DNA of 33,331 bases. It comes from Thermoanaerobaculia bacterium (GTDB taxonomy: Bacteria; Acidobacteriota; Thermoanaerobaculia; Multivoradales; JAHEKO01). The DNA lies in assembly GCA_945787575.1 (NCBI GenBank), contig CALZKB010000062.1, positions 1 to 33,331 of the forward strand. Reading direction: 5' to 3'. The translations under genes and the position numbers were made by a program. Shown one piece after another: positions 16,276 through 24,414 of the stretch (the stretch's first letter is position 1; every line of letters begins with the position of its first letter). The notes below the pieces were generated by a model. The model searched no databases and had not been told where the DNA came from. It saw nothing but the letters and a program-made list of their open reading frames with translations.

Positions 16276-16827
16276 TTACGACTCCCCATCAAGAAGCTCA
16301 TTTCGCAACTCGATCGCCCTCTTTCGGCACCTCAAGACCCGAACTCTGAGAGCGCCCTCCTTGACCGCCATCGCTTGGCTCATCTCGCGATAGTTGTGGC
16401 CCTCGAGCAGCATCTGCCAGAGCTTTCTGCACTCTTCCGAAACCTGCTCGAGAATCCGAGTCAGCAGGTCGGTGGTCGACAGCGAAAGGCGCTCGTCGCG
16501 CATCTTGCGCTCCGCGATCTCTTGTGCCTCCGACGAGTCCTCGATGTCGGTCCAGAGCCATCGGGAGAGCTTGCGAACCTGATCGAGACACGAGTGATTG
16601 ACGACCCTCCAGACGTAGGTCTTGAGGTTCGACTCGCCCCGGAACTGACCACTCGAGAACACCTTGAACACCTCGAGGCGCACGTCCTGCAGAACGTCGT
16701 CCCATTGAGAGGACAGTCTGCGAAAAAACGGGCGTGCCGCGCTCTGAATCCAACGATCCACCTCGGCAACGACTTCGGCCTCACCTGCCAGATAAGCCTC
16801 GATCTTCGCGTCGCTCTCCCTACTCAC
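16276..16827 (-). CDS. ECF-type RNA polymerase sigma factor
   Basis: A 183-residue sigma-70 family protein. Region 2 covers WDDVLQDVRLEVFKVF and NLKTYVWRVVNHSCLDQVRK, the -10 recognition helix. Region 4 covers LLEGHNYREMSQAMAVKEGA followed by LRVRVLRCRKRAIELRNEL, the -35 recognition helix-turn-helix. There is no region 1 or 3, as expected for the ECF group. The GTG at 16827 is chosen because a GGAGG-type site lies just upstream and similarity begins there. The membrane regulator follows it, and the TPR-CHAT gene is divergent, so this sigma factor may control both transcripts. Confidence 0.9.
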   Translation of the reverse strand: MSRESDAKIEAYLAGEAEVVAEVDRWIQSAARPFFRRLSSQWDDVLQDVRLEVFKVFSSGQFRGESNLKTYVWRVVNHSCLDQVRKLSRWLWTDIEDSSEAQEIAERKMRDERLSLSTTDLLTRILEQVSEECRKLWQMLLEGHNYREMSQAMAVKEGALRVRVLRCRKRAIELRNELLDGES

Positions 16828-16866
16828 GCCGTCCGCCCCTCCGGTGCTATCGTACGTTGGCAAGCA

Positions 16867-16895
16867 ATGCTGTCCGACGGCCCGGGGGAAGTCAA
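16867..16895 (-). promoter_or_regulatory. Possible promoter for the sigma factor gene
   Basis: On the minus strand TTGACT (16890-16895) is followed after 17 bp by CAGCAT (16867-16872), about 40 bp before the GTG start. The -35 is good, the -10 weak. Its position supports a start of the divergent CHAT gene downstream of this site. Confidence 0.35.
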
Positions 16896-16962
16896 TGAAC
16901 GCGCGCCTGCGCCCCAGGTCGTCTCGCGAGCGTCTCGAATCTCGTCCTCTTCCGTCCACGCA

Positions 16963-19900
16963 GTGGCCACGATTCGCAAATCGAGTCTGCCGGTCATGGC
17001 GATGCTCGCCGCCATCCAGTGGTCGTGCGGGTCGGGCGCCACTTACCGCGCTCCAAACGCGAAGAGGCTCCACCAGCCCTCGGTACGGGTCGGCAGCGCG
17101 ATCAGCCTGGGTAGCGTGCTCGATCTCGAGCTCGAGGCGGGGTTCCCGTGGCGCGGCTCGTTGGCGGCCGACGCTGTCAGCTATTGCGTCCTGGTAGCGG
17201 AGCAGCGCGCGCTCGACGTCCGGCTCTCGGTGATCGACGCCTCCGGCAGCGAGATCGCCGCCACCGACGGTTTCGCTGGCACGGGGGTCGACGAGAGGCT
17301 AGCTCTGCGCCTGCCGCGGGGCTCTTTCCAAGTCGTCGTCGAGCCGGCGGAGCCCGGCGCGCCTCGTGGGTGGGTACGGCTCAGGGTCGTGACCTCGAGA
17401 CCGTGGCGAGTGAATGACCGGCTCCGGGTGCAACTCGAGGCGATCGGTCGGGAAGCGAGTCGCCTTGATGGCTCGAACTCCCAGGCCGACTGGCAGGAGG
17501 CGCGCGAGTTGACCCGATCGGAGATTGCCGGCTGGAGACGCCTGGGCGACACGCAGTCGCTGATCCGCGCGCTCAACCGCCTCACCTCGCTCGAGCGGGC
17601 GCTGGGTGACCTGGAGCCCTCCGTCCGACATGGAAGAGAGGCCGTGGCGCACAGCGTCAAGTTGGGCGACTCCCGCGCCGAGGCCGAGAGTCGCTACTGG
17701 CTGGCGCAGAGTCTCTATCGCGCAGGAGGGGTGGCAGAGGCAAGCGACCAGTTCGCCAGCGCCTTGGACGCCGCCGAACGGGCCAGCGACCGGAGCCTCC
17801 AAGGCAAGGTCCTCAACTGGCAAGGGCGCATGAGCCGCCAAGCGGGGCGCCTGAGCGAGGCCCACGAGCTGTTCTCACGCGCCGTCGAACATCTCCGCGC
17901 GTCGCACGACATCAAGAGTCTCGGTTCGGCACTCAACAACCTCGCCTTGATCGCCAAGGCGGGAGGGATGCTGGGGGAGGCCCTCGGTTACTACGAAGAG
18001 TCCGTCCAAGTGGCCCGCCTGACCGGAATCCCGGGGGCCGACCTTCAGAGACTCTCCAACTTGGCTGACCTGTTCTTCGCCCGCGGCCAGTGGCAAGAGG
18101 CGCTCGCTGTCTGGAGGGCAGGGCTCGCCACCGCGGTCGCGATCGACGATCACCGGCACGAGGCGTCACTCGCGACGGCGCTCGCACGGGCGCTGGTCAA
18201 GTTAGGGGAGCCGGAGCAGGCTCGGCCGCTGCTCGAACGAGCCTTGGAGATCGAGCGTCGACGGCGCGATCCGTTCTCCCAGATCCTGATCCTCGTGTCG
18301 CTCGGTTGGCTCGAGACCGCCGGCGATTCCCTGGAGGAAGCCGAGCGGTACTTCGAGGAGGCCCGCACGATCTGTCTCCAACGTGGAATCCAGACCGAAG
18401 AGGCGATGATCGTGAGCGGACTCGCTACCATCCAGCTACGCCAAGGGCGCCCCCGAGAGGCGCTCCGCCTGCTGCAGGAGCTGGAGTCCGACCCCGGCCT
18501 GGAATGGCGACCGGCACAGCGGGCTCGGGCATTGATTCTCTCCAGCGAATCCCACTTGCAGGCCGGAGACCCCGCTCGCGCCGCAAGCTCGTTGGGGGAG
18601 GCAGTGGACGCGCTCGGAGACCTCTCCGTCCCCGAGATCCGGTTCCAGGTGGCCTTTCAGGGTGCCCGCGTCCGCCTCGCCCAGGACGATCCGCAGAGCG
18701 CTCTCGCCGCCGCCGAGCTCGCCCTGGAGATCGTCGAGTCGCTACGCTCCACCGTCGCCGACCCCGACCTGCGGGCGACCTATCTCTCGCGCGTCCGAGA
18801 GGCCTACGACTTCACGGTCGAATTGCTGCTGGATATGGCAGACCGAGCCCCGGGACAAGGCCACGCCGAACGCGCTTTTGCCACCGTCGAGCGCGCCCGA
18901 GCCCGGAGCCTCGTCGAGCTTCTGGAGACGGCGAGACAGGGCGCCGAGACCGCGGTCGATCCGGAGCTTCTCGAGAGCGAGCGTAACTCCCTGGCGGCCG
19001 TTGCCTTCGCCCGCCAGCGGTTCGACGCAGCGGTTGCGGCCGGGAGCGAGAACACCGGCGAGCTCGAGCTGCTCAACCGTTCCTTGGCAGCTGCCGAGGC
19101 GCAGCTGCAAGCCGAGGAGCGGCGTATCCGAGAGGCGGCGCCACGCTACGCCCAGATTCGATTCCCCACTCCGATCACGGTCGCCGAAGTGCAGGCCCAT
19201 CTCGGACCGGACGAGGCGTTCGTCGAGTACTGGCTGCGACCAGGAGCGGCGGCCGCCTTCGTCCTCACCCGCGATCGGTTCTCGAGCGTGCGTCTGCCGG
19301 TCCACGAAGATCTCGAAGCTCTCGTCGAGTCGATGCGCCTCTCGGCTGCCCGACCCTCCCGCCGCTCGTTTGGGCGCCTGCTCGACGCTTCGCGCTCATT
19401 GGGCGCTTTCCTCTTCGACCCGATTCTCCCCGCGGTGGAGAGCCGAGAACGGCTGATTGTCGTCGCGGACGGAGTGCTGAACTACCTCCCGTTCGAGGCT
19501 CTTCAAATTGGAAGTGCGACTTCCGCCCCGAGTCCTCGATACCTGATTCGGCGACACGCCGTCACCTACTCGCCGTCGGCCGGGGTCTGGCTGAGCCTCG
19601 AGCGCGACCCCTCTCACTTCCAAGCCGGCGGCGTCCTCGTCGCCTTCGCCGATCCGAAGAACCCCACTCCGCCCGCAGGCGCTTCGGGACCTTCGCCGAC
19701 CTGGCAGCGGCTTCCCGGCGCCCGATTGGAGGTGCAGGCGGCAGCCTCGGCGGTCGGTATCGAGTCACGCGTTTTCGTGGGCGACGACGCCCTGGAGAGT
19801 GAGCTCAAGTCCAACGCCGACGTACCGAGAGCCAGGTGGCTTCACCTCGCGGCCCATGCGCTCATTTCGGAGGAAGATCCCGCGAGCTCGTCGGTGATAC

Positions 19901-20205
19901 TCGCACCCGGCCCGGCCGGCGGGGAAGACGGCTACCTGACGGTGTCGGAGGTCTTCGAGCTGGCGCTTCAGGCGGATCTCGTCGTGCTCTCGGGATGCGA
20001 AACCGCCCTCGGCCGGAGAGTGAGCGGCGAGGGTCTCATCGGCCTCACCCGTGCCTTTCTCTACGCCGGAGCGCGGGGAGTGCAGGTGAGTCTGTGGAAA
20101 GTGGCCGACGAGACGACCGCCGCCCTGATGGCGAATTTCTATCGGGAGCTCGCCACCACGACCCCGCGCGGTCCCATCCGTTTCATTGGGCGCCTTTCGT
20201 CCTGA
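16963..20205 (+). CDS. Exported TPR-CHAT domain protein (putative caspase-like protease), 3' end frameshifted
   Basis: About 1080 residues from GTG 16963; an in-frame ATG at 16867 would add 32. The chosen start gives a signal-peptide-like N-terminus (IRKSSLPVMAMLAAIQWSC) with a Cys that may be lipidated. A beta domain (about 40-150) precedes TPR-type helical repeats (about 210-600), e.g. LSEAHELFSRAVEHL and LGEALGYYEESVQVA. The CHAT domain fills the last 330 residues, with the clan CD dyad His965 (LHLAAHALI) and Cys1012 (VVLSGCETALG). After ALMANFYRELATTTP the frame runs into unrelated residues and stops at 20205. The usual final strand (HPFHWAPFVLIGG) is encoded in another frame up to 20225, and the helix normally before it is missing. 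The gene is divergent from the sigma factor. A protease role is inferred from the dyad. Confidence 0.85.
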   Translation: MATIRKSSLPVMAMLAAIQWSCGSGATYRAPNAKRLHQPSVRVGSAISLGSVLDLELEAGFPWRGSLAADAVSYCVLVAEQRALDVRLSVIDASGSEIAATDGFAGTGVDERLALRLPRGSFQVVVEPAEPGAPRGWVRLRVVTSRPWRVNDRLRVQLEAIGREASRLDGSNSQADWQEARELTRSEIAGWRRLGDTQSLIRALNRLTSLERALGDLEPSVRHGREAVAHSVKLGDSRAEAESRYWLAQSLYRAGGVAEASDQFASALDAAERASDRSLQGKVLNWQGRMSRQAGRLSEAHELFSRAVEHLRASHDIKSLGSALNNLALIAKAGGMLGEALGYYEESVQVARLTGIPGADLQRLSNLADLFFARGQWQEALAVWRAGLATAVAIDDHRHEASLATALARALVKLGEPEQARPLLERALEIERRRRDPFSQILILVSLGWLETAGDSLEEAERYFEEARTICLQRGIQTEEAMIVSGLATIQLRQGRPREALRLLQELESDPGLEWRPAQRARALILSSESHLQAGDPARAASSLGEAVDALGDLSVPEIRFQVAFQGARVRLAQDDPQSALAAAELALEIVESLRSTVADPDLRATYLSRVREAYDFTVELLLDMADRAPGQGHAERAFATVERARARSLVELLETARQGAETAVDPELLESERNSLAAVAFARQRFDAAVAAGSENTGELELLNRSLAAAEAQLQAEERRIREAAPRYAQIRFPTPITVAEVQAHLGPDEAFVEYWLRPGAAAAFVLTRDRFSSVRLPVHEDLEALVESMRLSAARPSRRSFGRLLDASRSLGAFLFDPILPAVESRERLIVVADGVLNYLPFEALQIGSATSAPSPRYLIRRHAVTYSPSAGVWLSLERDPSHFQAGGVLVAFADPKNPTPPAGASGPSPTWQRLPGARLEVQAAASAVGIESRVFVGDDALESELKSNADVPRARWLHLAAHALISEEDPASSSVILAPGPAGGEDGYLTVSEVFELALQADLVVLSGCETALGRRVSGEGLIGLTRAFLYAGARGVQVSLWKVADETTAALMANFYRELATTTPRGPIRFIGRLSS

Positions 20206-20271
20206 TCGGAGGCGCCGGCGGCTAGCGGCTCACGGGGAAGCGCCGTGGGTCGGGCGACAAGGGCCTGCGTC

Positions 20272-20308
20272 AGCCAAAAGGGCCTTCCTGGGGAAGGCCC
20301 TTTCGGCT
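20272..20308. terminator. Strong hairpin, possible bidirectional terminator
   Basis: AAAGGGCCTTCC (20277-20288) pairs perfectly with GGAAGGCCCTTT (20292-20303) around a TGG loop. After one mismatch, AGCC (20272-20275) pairs with GGCT (20305-20308). It lies between the convergent CHAT gene and the recN end, with a short A run on one side and T run on the other, so it can stop transcripts from both. Confidence 0.7.
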
Positions 20309-20334
20309 CGCAGATTCAAACGGCAGGCTGCTCG

Positions 20335-20388
20335 CTATCCCGAGCCGCCCGTACCGCCGTCATCCTGGCCTTCTTCGTCGTCAGGCAT
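20335..20388 (-). CDS. Possible 17-residue acidic/Gly-rich peptide
   Basis: The minus strand has GAGGAG eight bases before an ATG, followed by the short frame MPDDEEGQDDGGTGGSG and a TAG stop. The ribosome-binding site is better than that of most genes here, and the strong hairpin at 20272-20308 follows 26 bp later as a terminator would. The peptide has five acidic residues in its first ten and a Gly/Ser tail. It is 124 bp downstream of the recN stop and convergent with the CHAT gene. There is no similarity I recognise; chance occurrence remains possible. Confidence 0.35.
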   Translation of the reverse strand: MPDDEEGQDDGGTGGSG

Positions 20389-20512
20389 GGTGTCGACTCC
20401 TCAAGAGAAACAAATCTAACCTGAGCCACGCATGGTTGCGGTCCCTCAAGGCCCCAGGCATTTTTGAGCGACCACTTCGGTCCGCCCTTCGCTCCTATTC
20501 TAGCGCGAGCAC

Positions 20513-22222
20513 TCAACGCCGCGCCAAGGCGATCAGCTCTTCGGCGTGGGAGAGCGCGGTCGCCGTCTGCTGCTTGCCGGCCAGCATGCGCGCGACCTCT
20601 TCCACCCGCTCGCCGTGGGACAGCCGGTCGACAGAGGTCTTGGTACGGCCCGACGAGACCTCCTTGCGCACTCCGAAATGGGCGTCGGCAAAGCTCGCGA
20701 TCTGCGGCAGGTGAGTCACGGCCAGGACCTGACTGCCGCGCGCCAACTTCTGGAGTTTGCGCCCTAGCGCGGACGCCGCTTCGCCGCCGAGGCCGGCGTC
20801 GGCCTCGTCGAAGACCATGGTAAGGACCTCCTTCTCTGGACCTCGCGAAGCGAGGCGCAAGGCGAGGAAGACCCGCGACAGCTCGCCGCCGGAGGCGCTC
20901 GTCGCGAGCGGTCGCGGCTCCTCTCCCGGATTGGCCGCTAGCAAGAGCTCGATCTGATCGTAACCGTGCGGGCCGAAGGCGACCGTGACGCCGTCGACGG
21001 CGAGGGCGCTCTGGGGATCGGGTCGGCGGGTCATCTCTACCGACAACCGAGCTTTCTTCAGGGCGAGGTCGGCAAACTCCGCCTGCGCCTCCTCGACGAG
21101 GGAGCGGGCCCAGACGCGCCGCTTGGCGGAAAGCCTTCCCGCGGCATCACCGACCCGACCGAGCGCCCTCTCCACCTCGTTCTCGAGAGCGGCGCTGTCG
21201 TGCATGTCGCTCTCCAGCATCTCGAGCTCGGAAGCGCTCGCCGCTCGATGTTCGAGGATCTGCTCGACGTTGTCTCCGTACTTCCGGCGCAACCGGTCTA
21301 TCACCGCGAGGCGCTCCTCGACTTCGTCCTGCCTTCGTGGGTCGGCAGCCACGTGATCGAGGCTCCGACGCATGGCTACAGCGACCTCCTGGAGGCGAAT
21401 CCGGAGCTCTTCGAGCTCTCGCAGCCACCCCTCGGCCTCGGGCTCCCAAGCGGTAATCCCCCGCAACCCACTCTCGGTTCGGGCCAGGCGTTCAACTGCG
21501 GCTCCGTCCTCCTCGGCGAGCTCGAGGTGTCCTCGACCCAGAGTCGCGGCGATCTGCTCGCTGTTGCGAAGGCGCTCGCGCTCGGTTCGCAGCGCCAGAT
21601 CCTCGCCGGCCTGGAGAGTGGCTCGGTCGATCTCTACAATCTGGAACCGCAGGAGGTCGACCCGTTCCCCGTGCAGGCGGCGATCTCCTCTTACCCGATC
21701 GAGTCGATCGGCGAGGACCCGGTATTCCGCGAATCGGTCGGCCACCTCCGCCAACAGCTCCTCACCCCCGAGTCCACCGAGGCCGTCGACGAAGTCGCGT
21801 TGGGTCTGAGCCGTGGCCAGCGCCAGCTCTTCGCGCTGCGCGTGGATTTGGAGCGTCGACTCGGTCGTCGCTTTCAAGAGCCGAAGGGTTGCCGGCTGAT
21901 CGTTGATGAAGACTCGATTCCTTCCTTCGCGGCCGATCTCTCGCCTGACGACGAGCTCGTCCGCCTCCGAGTCGATACCGGCGGCGGCGAGCGCCGCGGC
22001 CGCTCCGGCATCGAGATCGAAGCGTCCGCTCACCACCAGCCGATCGGCGCCGCTGCGCAGCAGCTCGGCGCTGGCGCGCGCACCACGCAGCAAGGCGAGC
22101 GCATCGACGACGATCGACTTGCCGGCGCCCGTCTCCCCGGTCATGACGTTGAGGCCGCGATCGAATTCGACCGTCGCTTCCTCGATGACCGCCAGATTGC
22201 GGACGGATAGGTCTCTGAGCAT
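20513..22222 (-). CDS. recN: DNA repair protein RecN
   Basis: A 569-residue SMC-like ATPase of full length. Walker A is GETGAGKSIVVDAL at the N-terminus after MLRDLSVRNLAVIEEATVEF. Two coiled-coil arms occupy about 150-370. The signature motif is SASGGELSRVFLALRL and Walker B is LTMVFDEADAGLGGEAA, followed by VLAVTHLPQIASFAD. RecN acts in double-strand break repair. The sequence LQIHAQREELALAT replaces the more usual LQIHGQHEHQ. It follows the YkgJ-type gene by 12 bp and looks like the end of a same-strand run. Confidence 0.95.
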   Translation of the reverse strand: MLRDLSVRNLAVIEEATVEFDRGLNVMTGETGAGKSIVVDALALLRGARASAELLRSGADRLVVSGRFDLDAGAAAALAAAGIDSEADELVVRREIGREGRNRVFINDQPATLRLLKATTESTLQIHAQREELALATAQTQRDFVDGLGGLGGEELLAEVADRFAEYRVLADRLDRVRGDRRLHGERVDLLRFQIVEIDRATLQAGEDLALRTERERLRNSEQIAATLGRGHLELAEEDGAAVERLARTESGLRGITAWEPEAEGWLRELEELRIRLQEVAVAMRRSLDHVAADPRRQDEVEERLAVIDRLRRKYGDNVEQILEHRAASASELEMLESDMHDSAALENEVERALGRVGDAAGRLSAKRRVWARSLVEEAQAEFADLALKKARLSVEMTRRPDPQSALAVDGVTVAFGPHGYDQIELLLAANPGEEPRPLATSASGGELSRVFLALRLASRGPEKEVLTMVFDEADAGLGGEAASALGRKLQKLARGSQVLAVTHLPQIASFADAHFGVRKEVSSGRTKTSVDRLSHGERVEEVARMLAGKQQTATALSHAEELIALARR

Positions 22223-22234
22223 CTCTCGGGTCGA

Positions 22235-22606
22235 CTACGCCGACGGAATGAAGTCGGGGTCCTCCTGCACTCGTCGCTCGAAGCTCAGGAAGTCGTAGTA
22301 GCCGCAACGGGTACTACCAGGATAATGCCTACAGATGGCGGGGCGAGCCTTGTAGGCGGTGCAGGCTCGGGTCTCCTGATCGAGGAATCTGCAGACCGAG
22401 TCGTAGACGGTGTCGTGACGATGACGCAGAACCCGTTGGCCTTCTTTTTCACCCGGCTTGGTGAACTTCTCCCGAGCTCGGTCGAAGGGGAGGTCGAAGT
22501 GCCGGGCGAGTCGCTCGATGTCGCGGCGGGTCGTGTGAATTCGAGGGTAGGAGCAGCAGTATGCCGGGCATTTCGCGCAGTTGTAGAAAACCGGCAGCGA
22601 GCCCAC
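22235..22606 (-). CDS. YkgJ-type cysteine cluster protein
   Basis: A 123-residue protein with the CxxCxxxCC pattern (NCAKCPAYCCSYPRIHTT) and later CRFLDQETRACTAYKARPAICRHYPG, typical of the Fe-S or zinc-binding cysteine cluster family (CxxCxxxCC). Members have no firm biochemical role. The GTG start lies 16 bp after the stop of the Crp/Fnr gene and 12 bp separate its stop from recN, so these genes are likely translated from one mRNA. Confidence 0.85.
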   Translation of the reverse strand: MGSLPVFYNCAKCPAYCCSYPRIHTTRRDIERLARHFDLPFDRAREKFTKPGEKEGQRVLRHRHDTVYDSVCRFLDQETRACTAYKARPAICRHYPGSTRCGYYDFLSFERRVQEDPDFIPSA

Positions 22607-22622
22607 GCTCGAGTCTCGTCGA

Positions 22623-23318
22623 CTACTGGAAGCGCGCGATGAGCGCGTCCGGGTCGTGGAGGCTGATGCGGTGGGTGGGGTCGACGGAGATGAAGCCGCT
22701 CTCCTTGAAGTCGACGATGACCTGGTTGACCCGCTCCCGCGAAGCGCCGACGAGCGAGGCGACGTCGGTCTGCGTCAGACGCAGCGGGATTCGCAGGCCC
22801 GCGGGCTCGATCGGCTCTCCGTACTGCTGGGCAAAGGCGACGATCTGGCGCGCCACCCGCCCGCGCACGTCCAGGGTCGACAGTGCCTGAATCTGCTCGT
22901 TCGCCAGGCGAAGCCGGCGCGCCGTGAGCCGGACGAGGTTGTAGCTGAGCTCGTTCATCTCCTTGAGGCAACGGTGGAACGACTCGCGGTCCATCGCGAG
23001 AGTGACGCACCGCTCGAGGGTTACGACATTGGCCGATCGCCCTGCGCTTCCCACCAACCCCATCTCACCAAAAGTGTCACCGGGGCCGAGAAAGGCGAGG
23101 ATGACCTCGGAGCCGTCGATCTGGTCGACGTAGATCTTGACCGTGCCCTCGAGAAGGATGAAGACGAGCTCACCGCGGTCGGCGACGGTAATGACGTTGG
23201 TGCCCGTCGGGAAGGCCTTCTTGTGCAAGAGCCCGTTGAGCTCCGCCAGATCCGCCGCCTCGACCCCTTCGAATAGAGGGATCTTCGAGAGAATGTTGAG
23301 ATCTTCAACCGCAGGCAT
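22623..23318 (-). CDS. Crp/Fnr family transcriptional regulator
   Basis: A 231-residue protein with an N-terminal cyclic-nucleotide-binding type domain (about 10-125; FGEMGLVGSAGRSANVVTLERC) and a C-terminal winged helix (about 150-215; LTQTDVASLVGASRERVNQVIVDFKESGFI), the Crp recognition helix. The N-terminal region has no Fnr cysteine set, so an oxygen-sensing Fe-S cluster is unlikely. The ATG is preceded by AAGGAGGAGG. A TAGAAT box (23393-23398) in the 93-bp gap after the proline dehydrogenase gene could be its -10. The effector is unknown. Confidence 0.92.
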   Translation of the reverse strand: MPAVEDLNILSKIPLFEGVEAADLAELNGLLHKKAFPTGTNVITVADRGELVFILLEGTVKIYVDQIDGSEVILAFLGPGDTFGEMGLVGSAGRSANVVTLERCVTLAMDRESFHRCLKEMNELSYNLVRLTARRLRLANEQIQALSTLDVRGRVARQIVAFAQQYGEPIEPAGLRIPLRLTQTDVASLVGASRERVNQVIVDFKESGFISVDPTHRISLHDPDALIARFQ

Positions 23319-23411
23319 GCAGCCTCCTCCTTGTGTTGAGCCGAGCGTCCCGCGAAGCTTATGTCATCTTACCAGGCGGATTCATCGTTCGTATTCTATC
23401 GGTCGAACCAA

Positions 23412-24311
23412 TCATCGGAGGCCGAGCGCGGCGCGAACGACGTGGCGAGCGATCTCGGGATTCTCTCGCAGCCGCCGGATCGAATACTGGTACCAGTCCG
23501 GCCCGTACGGGACGTAGACCCGAAGGCGGTGGCCCTGTGCCAGCAGCACTTGTCGTAGCTCCTTGTCCACCCCCAGCAACATCTGGAATTCGTACTGAGA
23601 GCGATCGAGGCCGTAGCGATCGATGAGTGCCGTCGCGGCGCAGGCCAGGTACTCGTCATGGGTGGCGATCCCGACGTAGACGCCGTGGTCGAAGAGCTTC
23701 TCGAGTGCCGCCACGAAGTTGTGACGCACGGTCTCATAGCCCTTCCAGGCGTCGTGGCGAGGCTCGACGTAAATGCCCTTGCAGAGTCGAGCGTTCGCTC
23801 CCTCCGAAGGGAGGTTCTCGATGTCGGCCAGGGTCCTGCGCATGTAGGCCTGGAAGACCACCCCGAGGTTGCCGTGCCGCTCCTGGAGCTCACGGTAGAT
23901 CGCGATCGTCGCGTCAGTGGTCGTGCGGTCCTCCATGTCGATCCGCACGAAATTGCCGAATCGCTTCGCCACCTCGGCGATCTGCTCGACGTTGTCCCGA
24001 CAGAAGCCCTGGTCGATCGTGAGACCGAGCAAGGTGAGCTTGATCGACACGTTGGCATCGAGACCCAACGCCTCGATCTCCTCGAGCAGGGCGACGTACT
24101 CCGAAACCGCGGCCAGCGCCTTGTCCCGCTGGGTGACCTCCTCGCCGAGCAGGTCGAGGGTCACCATCGAACCCTCACCGTTGAGGCGCTTGGAGACCGC
24201 GAGCGCGGCGTCCCGGTCCGCGCCGGCGACGTACTTCTTCGCGACCTGCCTGACCAGCACCTTTGGAGCGAGCGGCAGCGTAAGCAAGACGAGGCGGCTG
24301 AACAAGCTCAC
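23412..24311 (-). CDS. Proline dehydrogenase
   Basis: A 299-residue monofunctional proline dehydrogenase. Family motifs in order are VSIKLTLLG, VRIDMEDRTTTDATI, VVFQAYMRRTLADIE, ARLCKGIYVEPRH, and the substrate-binding YQYSIRRLRENPEIA at the C-terminus (the usual YxxRRLxEN region). The FAD enzyme oxidises proline to pyrroline-5-carboxylate at the membrane, feeding electrons to quinones. No pyrroline-5-carboxylate dehydrogenase gene is in the window. It starts at GTG 24311, 103 bp after the upstream di-iron gene. Confidence 0.93.
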   Translation of the reverse strand: MSLFSRLVLLTLPLAPKVLVRQVAKKYVAGADRDAALAVSKRLNGEGSMVTLDLLGEEVTQRDKALAAVSEYVALLEEIEALGLDANVSIKLTLLGLTIDQGFCRDNVEQIAEVAKRFGNFVRIDMEDRTTTDATIAIYRELQERHGNLGVVFQAYMRRTLADIENLPSEGANARLCKGIYVEPRHDAWKGYETVRHNFVAALEKLFDHGVYVGIATHDEYLACAATALIDRYGLDRSQYEFQMLLGVDKELRQVLLAQGHRLRVYVPYGPDWYQYSIRRLRENPEIARHVVRAALGLR

Positions 24312-24414
24312 CCGACTCGCCTTTCGGCTTCCCTAGCAAGAAGTCGTGCCGGTCGTGCTGCCAGCTGCACCGCAAGCCCCAGTCGCGCGACCCACAGGAC
24401 TCCCACCACGGCCG

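Noticed and set aside
16252-16962. Extension of the CHAT frame upstream to 16252
   Set aside because: It would overlap the sigma factor gene on the other strand, and the translation before 16867 has no family character.
16963-20205. TPR-CHAT partner of a type III-E CRISPR effector (Craspase)
   Set aside because: No gRAMP/Cas7-11 gene or CRISPR array is present, and the protein has an export signal.
20966-22210. Open plus-strand frame of over 400 codons across recN
   Set aside because: It is antisense to a full-length RecN with intact Walker motifs.
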